Below are positions 27,945 through 36,256 of a stretch of DNA of 64,000 nt, in pieces; position 1 is the first letter of the stretch, and each line of letters opens with the position of its first letter. The position numbers were made by a program, and so were the translations under genes. The DNA comes from Pararoseomonas sp. SCSIO 73927. GTDB lineage: Bacteria > Pseudomonadota > Alphaproteobacteria > Acetobacterales > Acetobacteraceae. The notes beneath the pieces are model-generated. The model ran no database searches. It worked only from the letters and a program-made list of their open reading frames with translations, and was not told where the DNA came from. The DNA is taken from NCBI RefSeq assembly GCF_037040815.1, contig NZ_CP146232.1, positions 4,620,001 through 4,684,000 of the forward strand, written 5' to 3'.

Positions 27945-28810
27945 CGGCTCGCCTCAACCGTCGGCTGCTGGGGGAGCGGCGCCGCCTCGGGCGACACCGC
28001 GGGTTCCGGGATGGGGTCCGGGGCGGGCGGTGTGGCCGCGACGGCGGGCGGCAGCGCCGCCGAGATCAGACGCGCCACCTCCTTCAGGTCCGACGCGGCC
28101 CGGCTCTCCGGCGCGTGCTCCAGCAGCAGGCGCTGGCAGGCCAGGCTCTCGGCCACCGTCTCCTCGCGGCTCATCGCGCCGATCATCCGGTAGCCCAGGT
28201 GCCGCGCCACCGCCTCGGCCGAGGCCCGCGAGAGGCGGGAGGAGAGGTCCACCCCATTCAGCACCACGCGCAGCCGCCCGGCCAGCAGCGCGGCCATCGT
28301 GCCGGTGCCGAGGAAGCGCCCGCTCTCGATCTCCGGCACCAGCGCCGCGCTGATCGCCTCGGCCTGCAGCACGCCGATGACCATGGTGGCGAGCGGCGCC
28401 AGCAGCGCCAGCGCCTGGGAGGGACCGGGCGGGAGATCGGCCAGCACGACGAGGTTCGGCTCGGCCAGCATCTCGCGCAGCGGCTTGCCGAGTAGCTCGG
28501 GGTCGCGGTCAAGCGCGACAGCGAGGTCCAGCGCGCCGCGCAGGTCCATCGCCCCGTGCGGCAGCAGCAGCACGCCGGAAGGGGTCTGGCGCAGGTGGGC
28601 GCGCCAGTCGGAACTGCCCTGCAGCAGGTCGGAGACGAAGCCGCTCCGGTCCGTCAGGGGCACGCCGAAGTGCAGGCGCAGGGCGTTCTGGGCGTCCAGG
28701 TCCACCGCGAGCACACGATGGCCCAGGCGCTGCAACGCGTCGGCGAGATTGGCGGTGAGCGTGGTCTTGCCGACCCCACCCTTGGGCGACGCGAAGCAGA
28801 TCAGCGGCAC
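27941..28810 (-). CDS. bcsQ: BcsQ-type MinD/ParA-like ATPase
   Basis: A 289-aa P-loop ATPase of the MinD/ParA group, associated with cellulose synthase assembly or polar placement. The deviant Walker A is SPKGGVGKTT at about residues 8-17; AVDLDAQNALRLHFGVP follows near 38-54. The C-terminal 30 residues are proline-rich. The start is GTG 28810, chosen because CAGGAG lies 6-7 nt upstream and the protein then begins VPLICFASPKGG like family members. The gene starts 16 nt after the proline-rich gene and overlaps bcsAB (ATGA). BcsQ is usual in enterobacterial operons; here it coexists with bcsD. Confidence 0.88.
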   Translation of the reverse strand: MPLICFASPKGGVGKTTLTANLADALQRLGHRVLAVDLDAQNALRLHFGVPLTDRSGFVSDLLQGSSDWRAHLRQTPSGVLLLPHGAMDLRGALDLAVALDRDPELLGKPLREMLAEPNLVVLADLPPGPSQALALLAPLATMVIGVLQAEAISAALVPEIESGRFLGTGTMAALLAGRLRVVLNGVDLSSRLSRASAEAVARHLGYRMIGAMSREETVAESLACQRLLLEHAPESRAASDLKEVARLISAALPPAVAATPPAPDPIPEPAVSPEAAPLPQQPTVEASR

Positions 28811-28826
28811 GGGGTTGCTCCTGAAC

Positions 28827-29897
28827 TCAGGCGGCAGTTCTGGCGAATCGGACGCCGGCGGCGATGCGCCGGAGAAGTTCCGGCAGCGCGATGTCCACCC
28901 GCGCGGCAGGCCAGTGGCGGGGCGACGGATCGGCCGCGCTGCCGCGCATCGCATCCCCGAGCGCATCCAGCAAGGGGTAGTGGATCGTACCCGCAGCTGG
29001 GCCGGCACCCACCCCCATGAGCGTGTCCAGCAGGGAGGAGCCGGTGCCGCCGGAGAAGCCGGCCGGCGGCCAGGACGCTGCCGGCAGCGCGGCCAGCATC
29101 GGCATCGGCAACGGTGCCGCCTGCGGCACCACCGGCGCGGCCGGGACCCTGGCGGCGGGCTGCACAGGCACTGGCTGGACCGGGGTCGGCTGCGCGGGGG
29201 CGGGCTGCACCGGTGCGGCAGGCGCGGAGTGCGGCAGCACGGGAGCCGACCGCGCGGACGCGGCGAGCTCCGGCTCCGCGGCGGCCGGCGCCGCGGGCAC
29301 GACCGGGGGCGACGAGGGCGCGGGTGACGGAGCCGCCGCCCGCGGCGGGACGGGGCCGCCGAGGAGAACCTGGAGAAGGCTCGAGCCGGGCGGCTCCGGC
29401 GCCGCGACCGGACGGGTTGGGGGCACCATCGGGGCGGGCTGGGGCGGCTGGTAGGGTTGGTGTTGAACGGGCGCGGGGGTGGGCACGGGCGGGACCACCG
29501 CGGCCGGCGGCACGGCCGGCAGGACGGCGACCGGCTGCGGCGGCGCGACCGGGGACGGAAGGGGCGCGGGCGGCGCCCGTTCAAGCAGAGCGTAAGGATC
29601 CGGTGCGGTCGGCTGGGGGTCCGGATAGCTCGTCGGATAGGTCGGGTAGGATTCGCGCACCGGCAGCATCGGCGTCTCGGTGGGGACCGGCGCGGTCTCC
29701 GCCATCACCGTGTCGGGCGGCAGATCCTCCACGCCGGAAAGCGCATCGCCCAGCGCGCTGAAGGCCTGATCCTCCGTCGGCGCAGGAGCAGCGGGCGGAA
29801 CGGGGTTCCTGACCGCCTCGTTGCCGAAGCTCCTGTAGCGCATGGAGGGCGTCCTCAGCGCGGCTGCCATCCGGGCAACATCCGTGTCCTGCGCCAT
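28827..29897 (-). CDS. Proline-rich cellulose operon protein (CcpAx/BcsH- or BcsO-like)
   Basis: A 356-aa, largely disordered Pro/Ala/Val-rich protein. Residues 1-30 are not low-complexity and contain PSMRYRSFGNEAVR, similar in kind to the YRPF-type start of CcpAx and to BcsO/BcsR-type proteins. Short leucine-rich helical motifs recur: AFSALGDALSG (45-55), GSSLLQVLLGG (171-181), GSSLLDTLMGVG (286-297), YPLLDALGDAMRG (307-319) and LPELLRRIAAG (338-348). It has no signal peptide, so it is probably cytoplasmic. It occupies the position of CcpAx/BcsH (353 aa) between the endoglucanase and synthase genes. Orthology is inferred from position, size and composition only; BcsO is the alternative. Confidence 0.7.
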   Translation of the reverse strand: MAQDTDVARMAAALRTPSMRYRSFGNEAVRNPVPPAAPAPTEDQAFSALGDALSGVEDLPPDTVMAETAPVPTETPMLPVRESYPTYPTSYPDPQPTAPDPYALLERAPPAPLPSPVAPPQPVAVLPAVPPAAVVPPVPTPAPVQHQPYQPPQPAPMVPPTRPVAAPEPPGSSLLQVLLGGPVPPRAAAPSPAPSSPPVVPAAPAAAEPELAASARSAPVLPHSAPAAPVQPAPAQPTPVQPVPVQPAARVPAAPVVPQAAPLPMPMLAALPAASWPPAGFSGGTGSSLLDTLMGVGAGPAAGTIHYPLLDALGDAMRGSAADPSPRHWPAARVDIALPELLRRIAAGVRFARTAA

Positions 29898-29939
29898 TCA
29901 ACCACCCCAATCGCAGTGGCGCCGGAATCGGGGCACCGA

Positions 29940-29982
29940 CCGGACCGGACTGTATCTTATTTTTTCGTTTACCGAAGTGGTT
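29940..29982 (-). promoter_or_regulatory. AT-rich gap between bcsZ and the proline-rich gene; possible internal promoter
   Basis: This stretch is far more AT-rich than its surroundings (TATCTTATTTTTTCGTTTACC on the plus strand). Read on the minus strand it holds A-runs and a GATACA element about 40-50 nt upstream of the next ATG. No convincing -35 box. It could be a promoter for the bcs genes downstream of bcsZ. Confidence 0.3.
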
Positions 29983-31041
29983 TTAGAGACGCACCCGCCT
30001 CTCGGCCGCGCCCATCTGTGCGAGCAGCGCCAGGGCTGTGTCATAATAATCACGGTCGTGGGCGGGCTCCGGCCCGCCGCGGTCCCACCGCAGGCCGCGC
30101 TGCAGGGCCGCGAAACGCCCGATCTCCCGCACGCCCGGGCCGGCAGCGTAGGGCGCCACGCTGTCGTTGGAGAGGTCGGCCCAGGCCGGCATCTGGCGCA
30201 GGGACGCGTCCGACCAGAAATTCAGGGGTGCTGCCACCGCGGCCTCGTCCGAGAGGCCCGCCCAGGCAAGCCAGAGCGGCACCCGGACCGCGTCGTAGGA
30301 GAAGCGGGCCGGCCAGCCCGGTGCGGGCGCCACACGGCCGTTCAGCCGCGACACGGCCAGCCAGTCCGGCGAGAGGCCCCACCGGCCGAACCGCGCCGAG
30401 CGCAGCAGCCGCAGCCCGTCGCTCGCCACGCGCAGCCAGGCCGGGTCCGGCACCGCTTCCGCCACCGCCGCGATGGCAGGGTAGGAGTAGTAGGAGGGGT
30501 TCAGCACAACATGGTCCCGGTGCTCGAAGCCGCGGGCGCCGGGCAGCAGCACGAGGTGCCCGCCCGCACGGCGGACGAGCAGCCGGAGGACGTCGCGCGC
30601 GATCGCCGTGCCCTCCTCCGTCAGCGCCGGGTCGGACCAGCGCCGCCCGCCCTTGAGGAGCGCGCTGGCAATGAACAGGTCGCCATCCGTGGCGTTGTTG
30701 CTGTCCTGCACCGGCGGCTGGCGGTCCGGAAGCCAGCGCCAGGAGTGCAGGAAGTCCGAATCCCGCCGCAGGTTCCGGCGGGTCCAGAGCAGCATCCGGT
30801 CGAAGGCAGCCCGGTCGTCGAAGTGCTCAGCAAGGGAGAGGCCCCAGCCCTGCCCTTCGGAGTGGGACTGGTTGTTGTTGTTGTTGTCGATCACCCGCCC
30901 CTCCGGGGAGAGGAACCGGGCCTTGAAGGAGGCCCAGCCCCGCGCCTCCTCGGCGGCGATGGCGGTCCCGCCCCGCATCGCGGCGGCCGCTGCGACGGAG
31001 AGAAAACACAGTGCGGATCGGCGTGGGATATGGATCGGCAT
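29983..31041 (-). CDS. bcsZ: Glycoside hydrolase family 8 endoglucanase (BcsZ/CMCax)
   Basis: A 352-aa secreted endo-beta-1,4-glucanase required for proper cellulose ribbon assembly. A signal peptide spans about 1-30. The catalytic acid is the glutamate of SHSEGQGWG (E62) and the base is the aspartate in ATDGDLF (D119), as in the GH8 family. NPSYYSYPAI near 190 and SYDAVRVPLWLAW near 253-265 are further GH8 blocks. A run of five asparagines (residues 52-56), encoded by five AAC repeats, precedes the acid loop. ATG 31041 is preferred to the in-frame GTG 31056. First gene of the bcs operon. Confidence 0.93.
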   Translation of the reverse strand: MPIHIPRRSALCFLSVAAAAAMRGGTAIAAEEARGWASFKARFLSPEGRVIDNNNNNQSHSEGQGWGLSLAEHFDDRAAFDRMLLWTRRNLRRDSDFLHSWRWLPDRQPPVQDSNNATDGDLFIASALLKGGRRWSDPALTEEGTAIARDVLRLLVRRAGGHLVLLPGARGFEHRDHVVLNPSYYSYPAIAAVAEAVPDPAWLRVASDGLRLLRSARFGRWGLSPDWLAVSRLNGRVAPAPGWPARFSYDAVRVPLWLAWAGLSDEAAVAAPLNFWSDASLRQMPAWADLSNDSVAPYAAGPGVREIGRFAALQRGLRWDRGGPEPAHDRDYYDTALALLAQMGAAERRVRL

Positions 31042-31203
31042 GCCCTGAGCCTGCACGCCGGGGCTTAACGGTCCGTTGGCGCCCCTCCGGCGCCGCGGCT
31101 GCCCGGCGGCCGGCTTATAGCATCACGTTCCCGCGAAGCCAGAAACTTCGCTCGCCGCGCCGGCAAAGGGCGCCCCCGTGCCAGGACGCGACGGGAATGC
31201 CAT

Positions 31204-33042
31204 ATGCGGCCCATGGCACCCCCTATTCTCCTTCTCCAGGGTATCCGGCAGGGCTTCGGGCAGACCCCGCTGCTGAGCGGCGCGGAACTCTCCGTCGGGC
31301 AGGGCGAGCGGCTGGCGCTGGTGGGGCGCAACGGCTCCGGCAAGTCCACCCTGCTGAAAGTGGCGGCCGGGCTCGTCACGCCGGAGGGCGGCACGCGCTT
31401 CCTGCAGCCCGGCGCCACGCTGCGCTATCTGCCGCAGGAGCCCGACCTCTCCGGCTACCCCACCACCCTTTCCTACGTGGAGGCGGCGCTCGGGCCGGGG
31501 GACGATCCTTACCGGGCCCATTACCTCCTGGAACAGCTGGGCCTGACCGGCGAGGAGGAGCCGGCCCGGCTCTCCGGCGGCGAGGCGCGGCGGGCGGCGC
31601 TGGCCGCGGTGCTCGCCCCCTCCCCCGACGTGCTGCTGCTGGACGAGCCGACGAACCACCTCGACCTGCCGGCGATCGAGTGGCTGGAGTCGGAGCTGGC
31701 CGGGATGCGCGCGGCGCTCGTCCTCATCAGCCACGACCGGCGATTCCTTGAATCCCTCTCCCGCGCCATGGTCTGGCTGGACCGCGGCACCACCCGGCGC
31801 CTCGAGCAGGGCTTCGCGGGCTTCGAGGCCTGGCGGGACCAGGTGCTGGAGGAGGAGGAGCGGGAGCACCACAAGCTCGCCCGGCAAATCGTCCGGGAGG
31901 AGCACTGGATGCGCTACGGCGTCACCGCCCGGCGCAAGCGCAACATGCGGCGGGTGGGCGAGCTGGCGGCCCTGCGAGAGAAGCACCGGCAGCGCCGCGG
32001 CCCGCAGGGCGGGGTCCGGCTGGCGGCGAGCGAGGCGGACGGCTCCGGCACCCTCGTCGTCGCGGCGGAGCGGATCGGGAAGACCTATGGCGGGCGCGAG
32101 GTGGTGCGGGACTTCTCCACCCGCATCCTGCGCGGCGACCGGGTGGGCATCGTCGGCCCCAACGGCGCTGGCAAGACGACGCTGCTGAACATGCTGACTG
32201 GTGTCCTGCCTCCGGATTCCGGCGAGGTGCGGCTGGGCACGGGGATCGAGATGGTGACGCTGGACCAGCGCCGCGCGAGCCTGGACGATTCCATGACGCT
32301 GTCGGACGCGCTGACCGAAGGGCGCGGCGACATGGTGCATGTCGGCGGCTCCCCGCGGCACGTCATCGGCTACATGAAGGAGTTCCTCTTCCTCCCGGAG
32401 CAGGCGCGCACGCCGCTCGGCGTCCTCTCGGGCGGGGAGCGGGCGCGGGTGATGCTGGCGCGCGCCATGGCGCGGCCGAGCAACCTGCTGGTGCTGGACG
32501 AGCCGACGAACGACCTCGACCTCGAGACGCTCGACCTGCTGCAGGAGATGATCGCGGACTACCCGGGCACGGTGATGGTGGTGAGCCACGACCGCGACTT
32601 CCTGGACCGCGTGGCAACGAGCATCATCGCCTACGAGGGCGCCGAGGGGAACGACGGCAGCTGGCAGGACTACGCCGGCGGCTACTCGGACATGGTGGCG
32701 CAGCGCGGCCACGGGGTGCGCGCCCGGGCGGCGGCCGCGGCGCCCCTACCCGCCCCGAGACGAACGGCCGAGGCCCCTGTCCCCACAGCTTCATCCCGCC
32801 CACGCCTGAGCATGGTGGAGATGCAGGCGCTGAAGACGCTACCGGGCGAGATGGAGAAGCTGAACGCGGAGATCGCGAAGCTCGGCGAGATCCTGGCCGA
32901 CCCGCAGCTCTACGCCCGCGACCCCGCGCGCTTCGCCAAGGCGAGCGAGCTCCTCGCCGGCCGCCAGGACGCGCTGGCAAAGGCGGAGGAGCGCTGGCTG
33001 GAGCTGGAGATGCGGCGGGAGGAGATCGAGGCCGCCTCCTGA
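31204..33042 (+). CDS. ABC-F family ATPase (Uup-like)
   Basis: A 612-aa soluble protein with two ABC cassettes and no membrane domain. Cassette 1: Walker A GRNGSGKS near 42, signature LSGGE near 126, LLLDEPTNHLDLPA. Cassette 2: GPNGAGKT near 318, LSGGERARVMLARAM and LVLDEPTNDLDLET. A C-terminal coiled coil (about 540-610, charged Glu/Lys repeats) is typical of Uup, which binds branched DNA and the ribosome; EttA lacks it. ABC-F proteins act on translating ribosomes. Divergent from bcsZ with a 162-nt gap. ATG 31213 is an alternative start. Confidence 0.92.
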   Translation: MRPMAPPILLLQGIRQGFGQTPLLSGAELSVGQGERLALVGRNGSGKSTLLKVAAGLVTPEGGTRFLQPGATLRYLPQEPDLSGYPTTLSYVEAALGPGDDPYRAHYLLEQLGLTGEEEPARLSGGEARRAALAAVLAPSPDVLLLDEPTNHLDLPAIEWLESELAGMRAALVLISHDRRFLESLSRAMVWLDRGTTRRLEQGFAGFEAWRDQVLEEEEREHHKLARQIVREEHWMRYGVTARRKRNMRRVGELAALREKHRQRRGPQGGVRLAASEADGSGTLVVAAERIGKTYGGREVVRDFSTRILRGDRVGIVGPNGAGKTTLLNMLTGVLPPDSGEVRLGTGIEMVTLDQRRASLDDSMTLSDALTEGRGDMVHVGGSPRHVIGYMKEFLFLPEQARTPLGVLSGGERARVMLARAMARPSNLLVLDEPTNDLDLETLDLLQEMIADYPGTVMVVSHDRDFLDRVATSIIAYEGAEGNDGSWQDYAGGYSDMVAQRGHGVRARAAAAAPLPAPRRTAEAPVPTASSRPRLSMVEMQALKTLPGEMEKLNAEIAKLGEILADPQLYARDPARFAKASELLAGRQDALAKAEERWLELEMRREEIEAAS

Positions 33043-33051
33043 GGCGGCCTC
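33028..33051. terminator. Bidirectional hairpin with stop codon in loop
   Basis: A perfect 9-bp stem GAGGCCGCC (33028-33036) with GGCGGCCTC (33043-33051). The 6-nt loop TCCTGA ends with the ABC-F stop codon. It faces the convergent universal stress gene (stop at 33085). Confidence 0.55.
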
Positions 33052-33084
33052 TCCGGCCGTGAGTTCAGGCGGCCGGTCGTCCGC

Positions 33085-33960
33085 TCAGCGGCACATCATC
33101 ACCGGCATGTCGGAGTTGTCCAGGACGTGCCGGGTGACGCCGCCGAGGATGAGCTGGCGGATGCGGGAGTGGCTGTAGGCGCCCATGCAGAGCAGGTCCG
33201 CCCCGAAATCCCGCGCCGCGCCGAGCAGCCCCGCCCCCACCTCCCGCGTGACGGGGGAGAACTCCACCGGCTCCGCGGCGATGCTGTGCCAGCGAAGATA
33301 GGCGAGGATGCCCTGCACGTCCGGGCCCCGCCGCTGGTAGTCCTTGCTGTGCAGCACGCGAACCGCCTCGGCCCGGTGCAGCCAGGGCAGCGCGGCGGCC
33401 ACCGCGGCCGCGCTCTCCGCCGTGCCGTTCCAGGCGATGCAGACGCGGGTGCCGATCGTCTCCGGCGGCAGGCGCGGGGCGATCAGCACGGGGCGCCCGC
33501 TGTCGAAGAGCACGGCGTGCAACGCGTCGGAGGAGGAGACGTCCTCCCGCGAGTCGGGGTGCGGCACCACCGCGAGGTCGTAGAGGCGCGATTGCTGCGC
33601 CACCAGGTCCTCCTCCCGCCCCGCGACGGAAGCGAAGGAGAGGGTGGCGGAGTCCGCCTTCTCCGCGGCTTCCGCGGAGCTGGCCAGCACCACCTCCTTG
33701 CCGACCACGAAGCGCTCGAACAGCGACTGCACGCGCTGGGCGCGGTCCCCGGATTCCCGCTCCGTCGCGGCCATCATCTCCTCGATCATGGCACCGGAGA
33801 GACCCTCGCCCGCCAGCGGCGCCACGTCGCGCGCGTCCACCCGCACGTGCAGGCAGTGGACATGGCTGTGCCAGATCCGCGCGGTCATCACCGCGGTCTG
33901 TAGCGCGGCCTCGCCGGCGGAGGTGCCGGTCAGGGGCAGTAGGATGCGGCGGTAGGCCAT
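33085..33960 (-). CDS. Universal stress protein family
   Basis: A 291-aa cytoplasmic protein built as a tandem Usp fold. The N-terminal unit starts YRRILLPLTGTSAGEAAL; the C-terminal unit starts RVCIAWNGTAESAAAVAAAL near 170 and ends with the ATP-binding element CMGAYSHSRIRQLILGGVTRHVL, matching G-x2-G-x9-G(S/T)-type Usp motifs. The first unit lacks that glycine motif, so only one nucleotide site is expected. ATG 33960 has GAGGT upstream. It follows the APH/kinase gene by 82 nt. Confidence 0.9.
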   Translation of the reverse strand: MAYRRILLPLTGTSAGEAALQTAVMTARIWHSHVHCLHVRVDARDVAPLAGEGLSGAMIEEMMAATERESGDRAQRVQSLFERFVVGKEVVLASSAEAAEKADSATLSFASVAGREEDLVAQQSRLYDLAVVPHPDSREDVSSSDALHAVLFDSGRPVLIAPRLPPETIGTRVCIAWNGTAESAAAVAAALPWLHRAEAVRVLHSKDYQRRGPDVQGILAYLRWHSIAAEPVEFSPVTREVGAGLLGAARDFGADLLCMGAYSHSRIRQLILGGVTRHVLDNSDMPVMMCR

Positions 33961-34042
33961 GGCGGAACCTCGTCGTGATCCGGCGGAGGCGGCTCTGCCC
34001 CCTCCCCCCTGCCGCCCCGAATCCGGCACGGCGCGGTCAGGT

Positions 34043-35527
34043 CTAGCATGATTGCAGGTGGGCGGCCGCAAGCGCCGCCGCCAGGGGGTCCCCGGAAGCG
34101 TCCAGCCGGTTCCATGCGATGTTGCCCGCGGGGCTCGCCGCGGCGCGGTCCAGCACCTCGGGCGTCGCGTCCGAGGCGTCGCCCCGCCGCGCCGCGATGC
34201 GGGCACGCAGCAGATCTGCCGGCGCCTCCAGCCAGAGGCCGGTGAACGGCACGCCCGCCGGCCGCGCCACGGCCTCGATCCCGGCGCGTTGGGCCGGGTG
34301 GAGGAAGGCCGCGTCGGCGATAACGGAGTGCCCGCCGCGCAGCGCCTCCCCGGCCTCGGCCAGAACGGCCGCATAGACCGCGGCGCCCGCCTCCGGCGTG
34401 TAGGCCTCGGGCGGCAGCCGCGCCTCTGCCGGCACCCCGGCCAGGCGCTTGCGGATCTCGTCGCTCCGCAGGTGCAGCGCGCCCGGCGCGGCGCCGAAGC
34501 GCGGCGCCAGCAGCCGCGCCAGCCTCGTCTTCCCCGTCCCCTGCAGCCCGCCCACGGCCACCAAGCGCGGCGGCGGCGGGCGGAGATAACCTTCGGCCTC
34601 CGCCAGGAAGGCCAGCGCCCCCTCCCCCTGCCCCGCCATGCGGGCGAGGCAGTGGGCCCGGATCATGGCGCGGGTGGAGAGCCAGAGCGGCAGCCCCGCC
34701 ACCTGCCCGGCATCCCCCCCGGTGCCCACGGCGCGGGACAGGGCGCGGCAGGCGGCCGCCCGGCCGCAGCGGTGCAGCAGGTCCGCGATGAGGAAGGCGA
34801 GGTCGTAGCCCGTGTCGACCGTCGCCAGGGCCTCGTCGAACTCCAGCGCGTCGAAGGGGACGGGCCGGCCGCGCCAGAGCAGGACGTTGCCGAGGTGCAG
34901 GTCCCCGTGGCAGCGGCGGATCCGCCCTTCCGCCGCGCGCGCCCGCAGCACGGGGGCGAGACGCCGCAGCGCCCCTTCCGCCTCCCGCCGCCAGGCGAGG
35001 ACACGGTGCAGCTCCAGCCCGGCGCCCAACGCGGCGCGGGCATTGCCGCGCAGCACGGCCCGGAATGCGGCGACCGCGTCCGTCCCCGTCCCGCCGGCCG
35101 GGTAAGTCCCGCGCAGGGCCACCGCCATGTCGCCCAGCGCGTCCTGCATCGGTCCATCGATGCCGCCGCGCGCGGCCACCGCGTCCAGGAAGTCGTCCGC
35201 GGGGACCGGCGCCATCTCCAGCGCCCATTCCACCGCCGCCGGGTCGTCGGGCGGCAGCAGCCGGTCCGCCGCGCCGCCGATACCGTGGAGGCCGCGGTAG
35301 AGACCCGGCGCGGCAGGCGCGTTGATCTCCAGCTCCCGCGCCGCGTAGCGGTGGCGTGACGCGGATTCGGTGAAGTCCAGGAAGCCGAGGCCCACCGCCT
35401 TCTTCAGCTTCAGCACCCGGTCCGGGCCGATGAAGACGGCGGAGATGTGGGTCTCCACGGGCGCCGCCCCGCCGGTGAGCCGCGAGAGCAGCGCCGCCGC
35501 CCCGGCCTGGGCGGCGGGGAGGCTCAC
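34043..35527 (-). CDS. Bifunctional aminoglycoside phosphotransferase-like / P-loop kinase protein
   Basis: A 494-aa two-domain protein. Residues about 20-310 resemble the APH/choline kinase fold with the catalytic loop RCHGDLHLGNVLL near 205 and DALEFDEAL for metal binding near 225. Residues about 315-494 are an AAA_33-type P-loop kinase with GLQGTGKTRLA near 325 and a lid region with RSDEIRKRLAG. Fusions of this kind are annotated as AAA family ATPases in many proteobacteria; the substrate is unknown. It starts at GTG 35527, 10 nt after the pdxH stop, so the pair is probably co-transcribed. Confidence 0.82.
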   Translation of the reverse strand: MSLPAAQAGAAALLSRLTGGAAPVETHISAVFIGPDRVLKLKKAVGLGFLDFTESASRHRYAARELEINAPAAPGLYRGLHGIGGAADRLLPPDDPAAVEWALEMAPVPADDFLDAVAARGGIDGPMQDALGDMAVALRGTYPAGGTGTDAVAAFRAVLRGNARAALGAGLELHRVLAWRREAEGALRRLAPVLRARAAEGRIRRCHGDLHLGNVLLWRGRPVPFDALEFDEALATVDTGYDLAFLIADLLHRCGRAAACRALSRAVGTGGDAGQVAGLPLWLSTRAMIRAHCLARMAGQGEGALAFLAEAEGYLRPPPPRLVAVGGLQGTGKTRLARLLAPRFGAAPGALHLRSDEIRKRLAGVPAEARLPPEAYTPEAGAAVYAAVLAEAGEALRGGHSVIADAAFLHPAQRAGIEAVARPAGVPFTGLWLEAPADLLRARIAARRGDASDATPEVLDRAAASPAGNIAWNRLDASGDPLAAALAAAHLQSC

Positions 35528-35537
35528 GGCCCCGTCC

Positions 35538-36170
35538 TCACGGATACAGCCGCTCCGTCCGCCACGCCTCGCCCTCGCGCCGGAAGACCAGCCGGTCGTG
35601 CATGCGGAAGGGCATGTCCTGCCAGAACTCGATCGCCTCGGGCACCACGCGGAAGCCGCCCCAGTGGGGCGGGCGGACCATCGCGTCGCCGGGCCAGGCC
35701 GCGTCCAGCTCCGCTATCCGCGCCTCGAAGACAGCGCGGGACGGGAGCGGCCGGGACTGGTCCGAGGCGGCGGAGGCGAGGCGGGACCCGCGGGGGCGGG
35801 AGGCGAAGTAGGCGTCCGACTCCGCCTCCGTCACCCGCTCGGCCGCGCCCTCGATCCGCACCTGCCGCCGCAGCGACTTCCAGTGGAAGAGCAGGGCCAC
35901 CCGCGGATTCGCCAGCAGCTCCCCGCCCTTCCGGCTTCCCTCGTTGGTGTAGAAGATGAAGCCCCGGTCGTCCCGCCCGTTCAGCAGCACCATGCGCGAG
36001 GAGGGGCGGCCGTCTGGCGTGGCGGTGGAGAGGCACATTGCGTTCGGGTCGTTCGGCTCTCCCGCGACCGCCTCCGCGAACCAGGCCGCGAAGAGGCCGA
36101 GGGGCTCGGCGGCGTCGGGGATGCCGGAGGAGCGGGCCTCGCCGGCGGGAACCTCGGTGGTCAGGCTCAT
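35538..36170 (-). CDS. pdxH: Pyridoxamine 5'-phosphate oxidase
   Basis: A 210-aa FMN enzyme that oxidises pyridoxine or pyridoxamine 5'-phosphate to pyridoxal phosphate. Signatures are PNAMCLSTATPDGRPSSRMVLL near 41-62, FIFYTNEGSRKGGEL near 71-85, FHWKSLRRQVRIEG near 95-108, and the C-terminal RLYP ending typical of PdxH. SRPRGSRLASAASDQS (near 125-140) is the substrate-binding block. ATG 36170; 86 nt separate it from the divergent fabI. Confidence 0.96.
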   Translation of the reverse strand: MSLTTEVPAGEARSSGIPDAAEPLGLFAAWFAEAVAGEPNDPNAMCLSTATPDGRPSSRMVLLNGRDDRGFIFYTNEGSRKGGELLANPRVALLFHWKSLRRQVRIEGAAERVTEAESDAYFASRPRGSRLASAASDQSRPLPSRAVFEARIAELDAAWPGDAMVRPPHWGGFRVVPEAIEFWQDMPFRMHDRLVFRREGEAWRTERLYP

Positions 36171-36256
36171 GCGTTCGGCCCCTTGTTCCGTTCCATGCGG
36201 TGTGCCACCCCTCCGCCCCCGTCGCAACCGATGCCCCGCCGCGTGGAGGACACCCC

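Noticed and set aside
21801..28193. A 2130-codon open frame on the plus strand across bcsC and bcsAB
   Set aside because: It is arginine/proline-rich and lies exactly antisense to bcsC and bcsAB, whose motifs are unmistakable. Long antisense frames are expected at this GC content.
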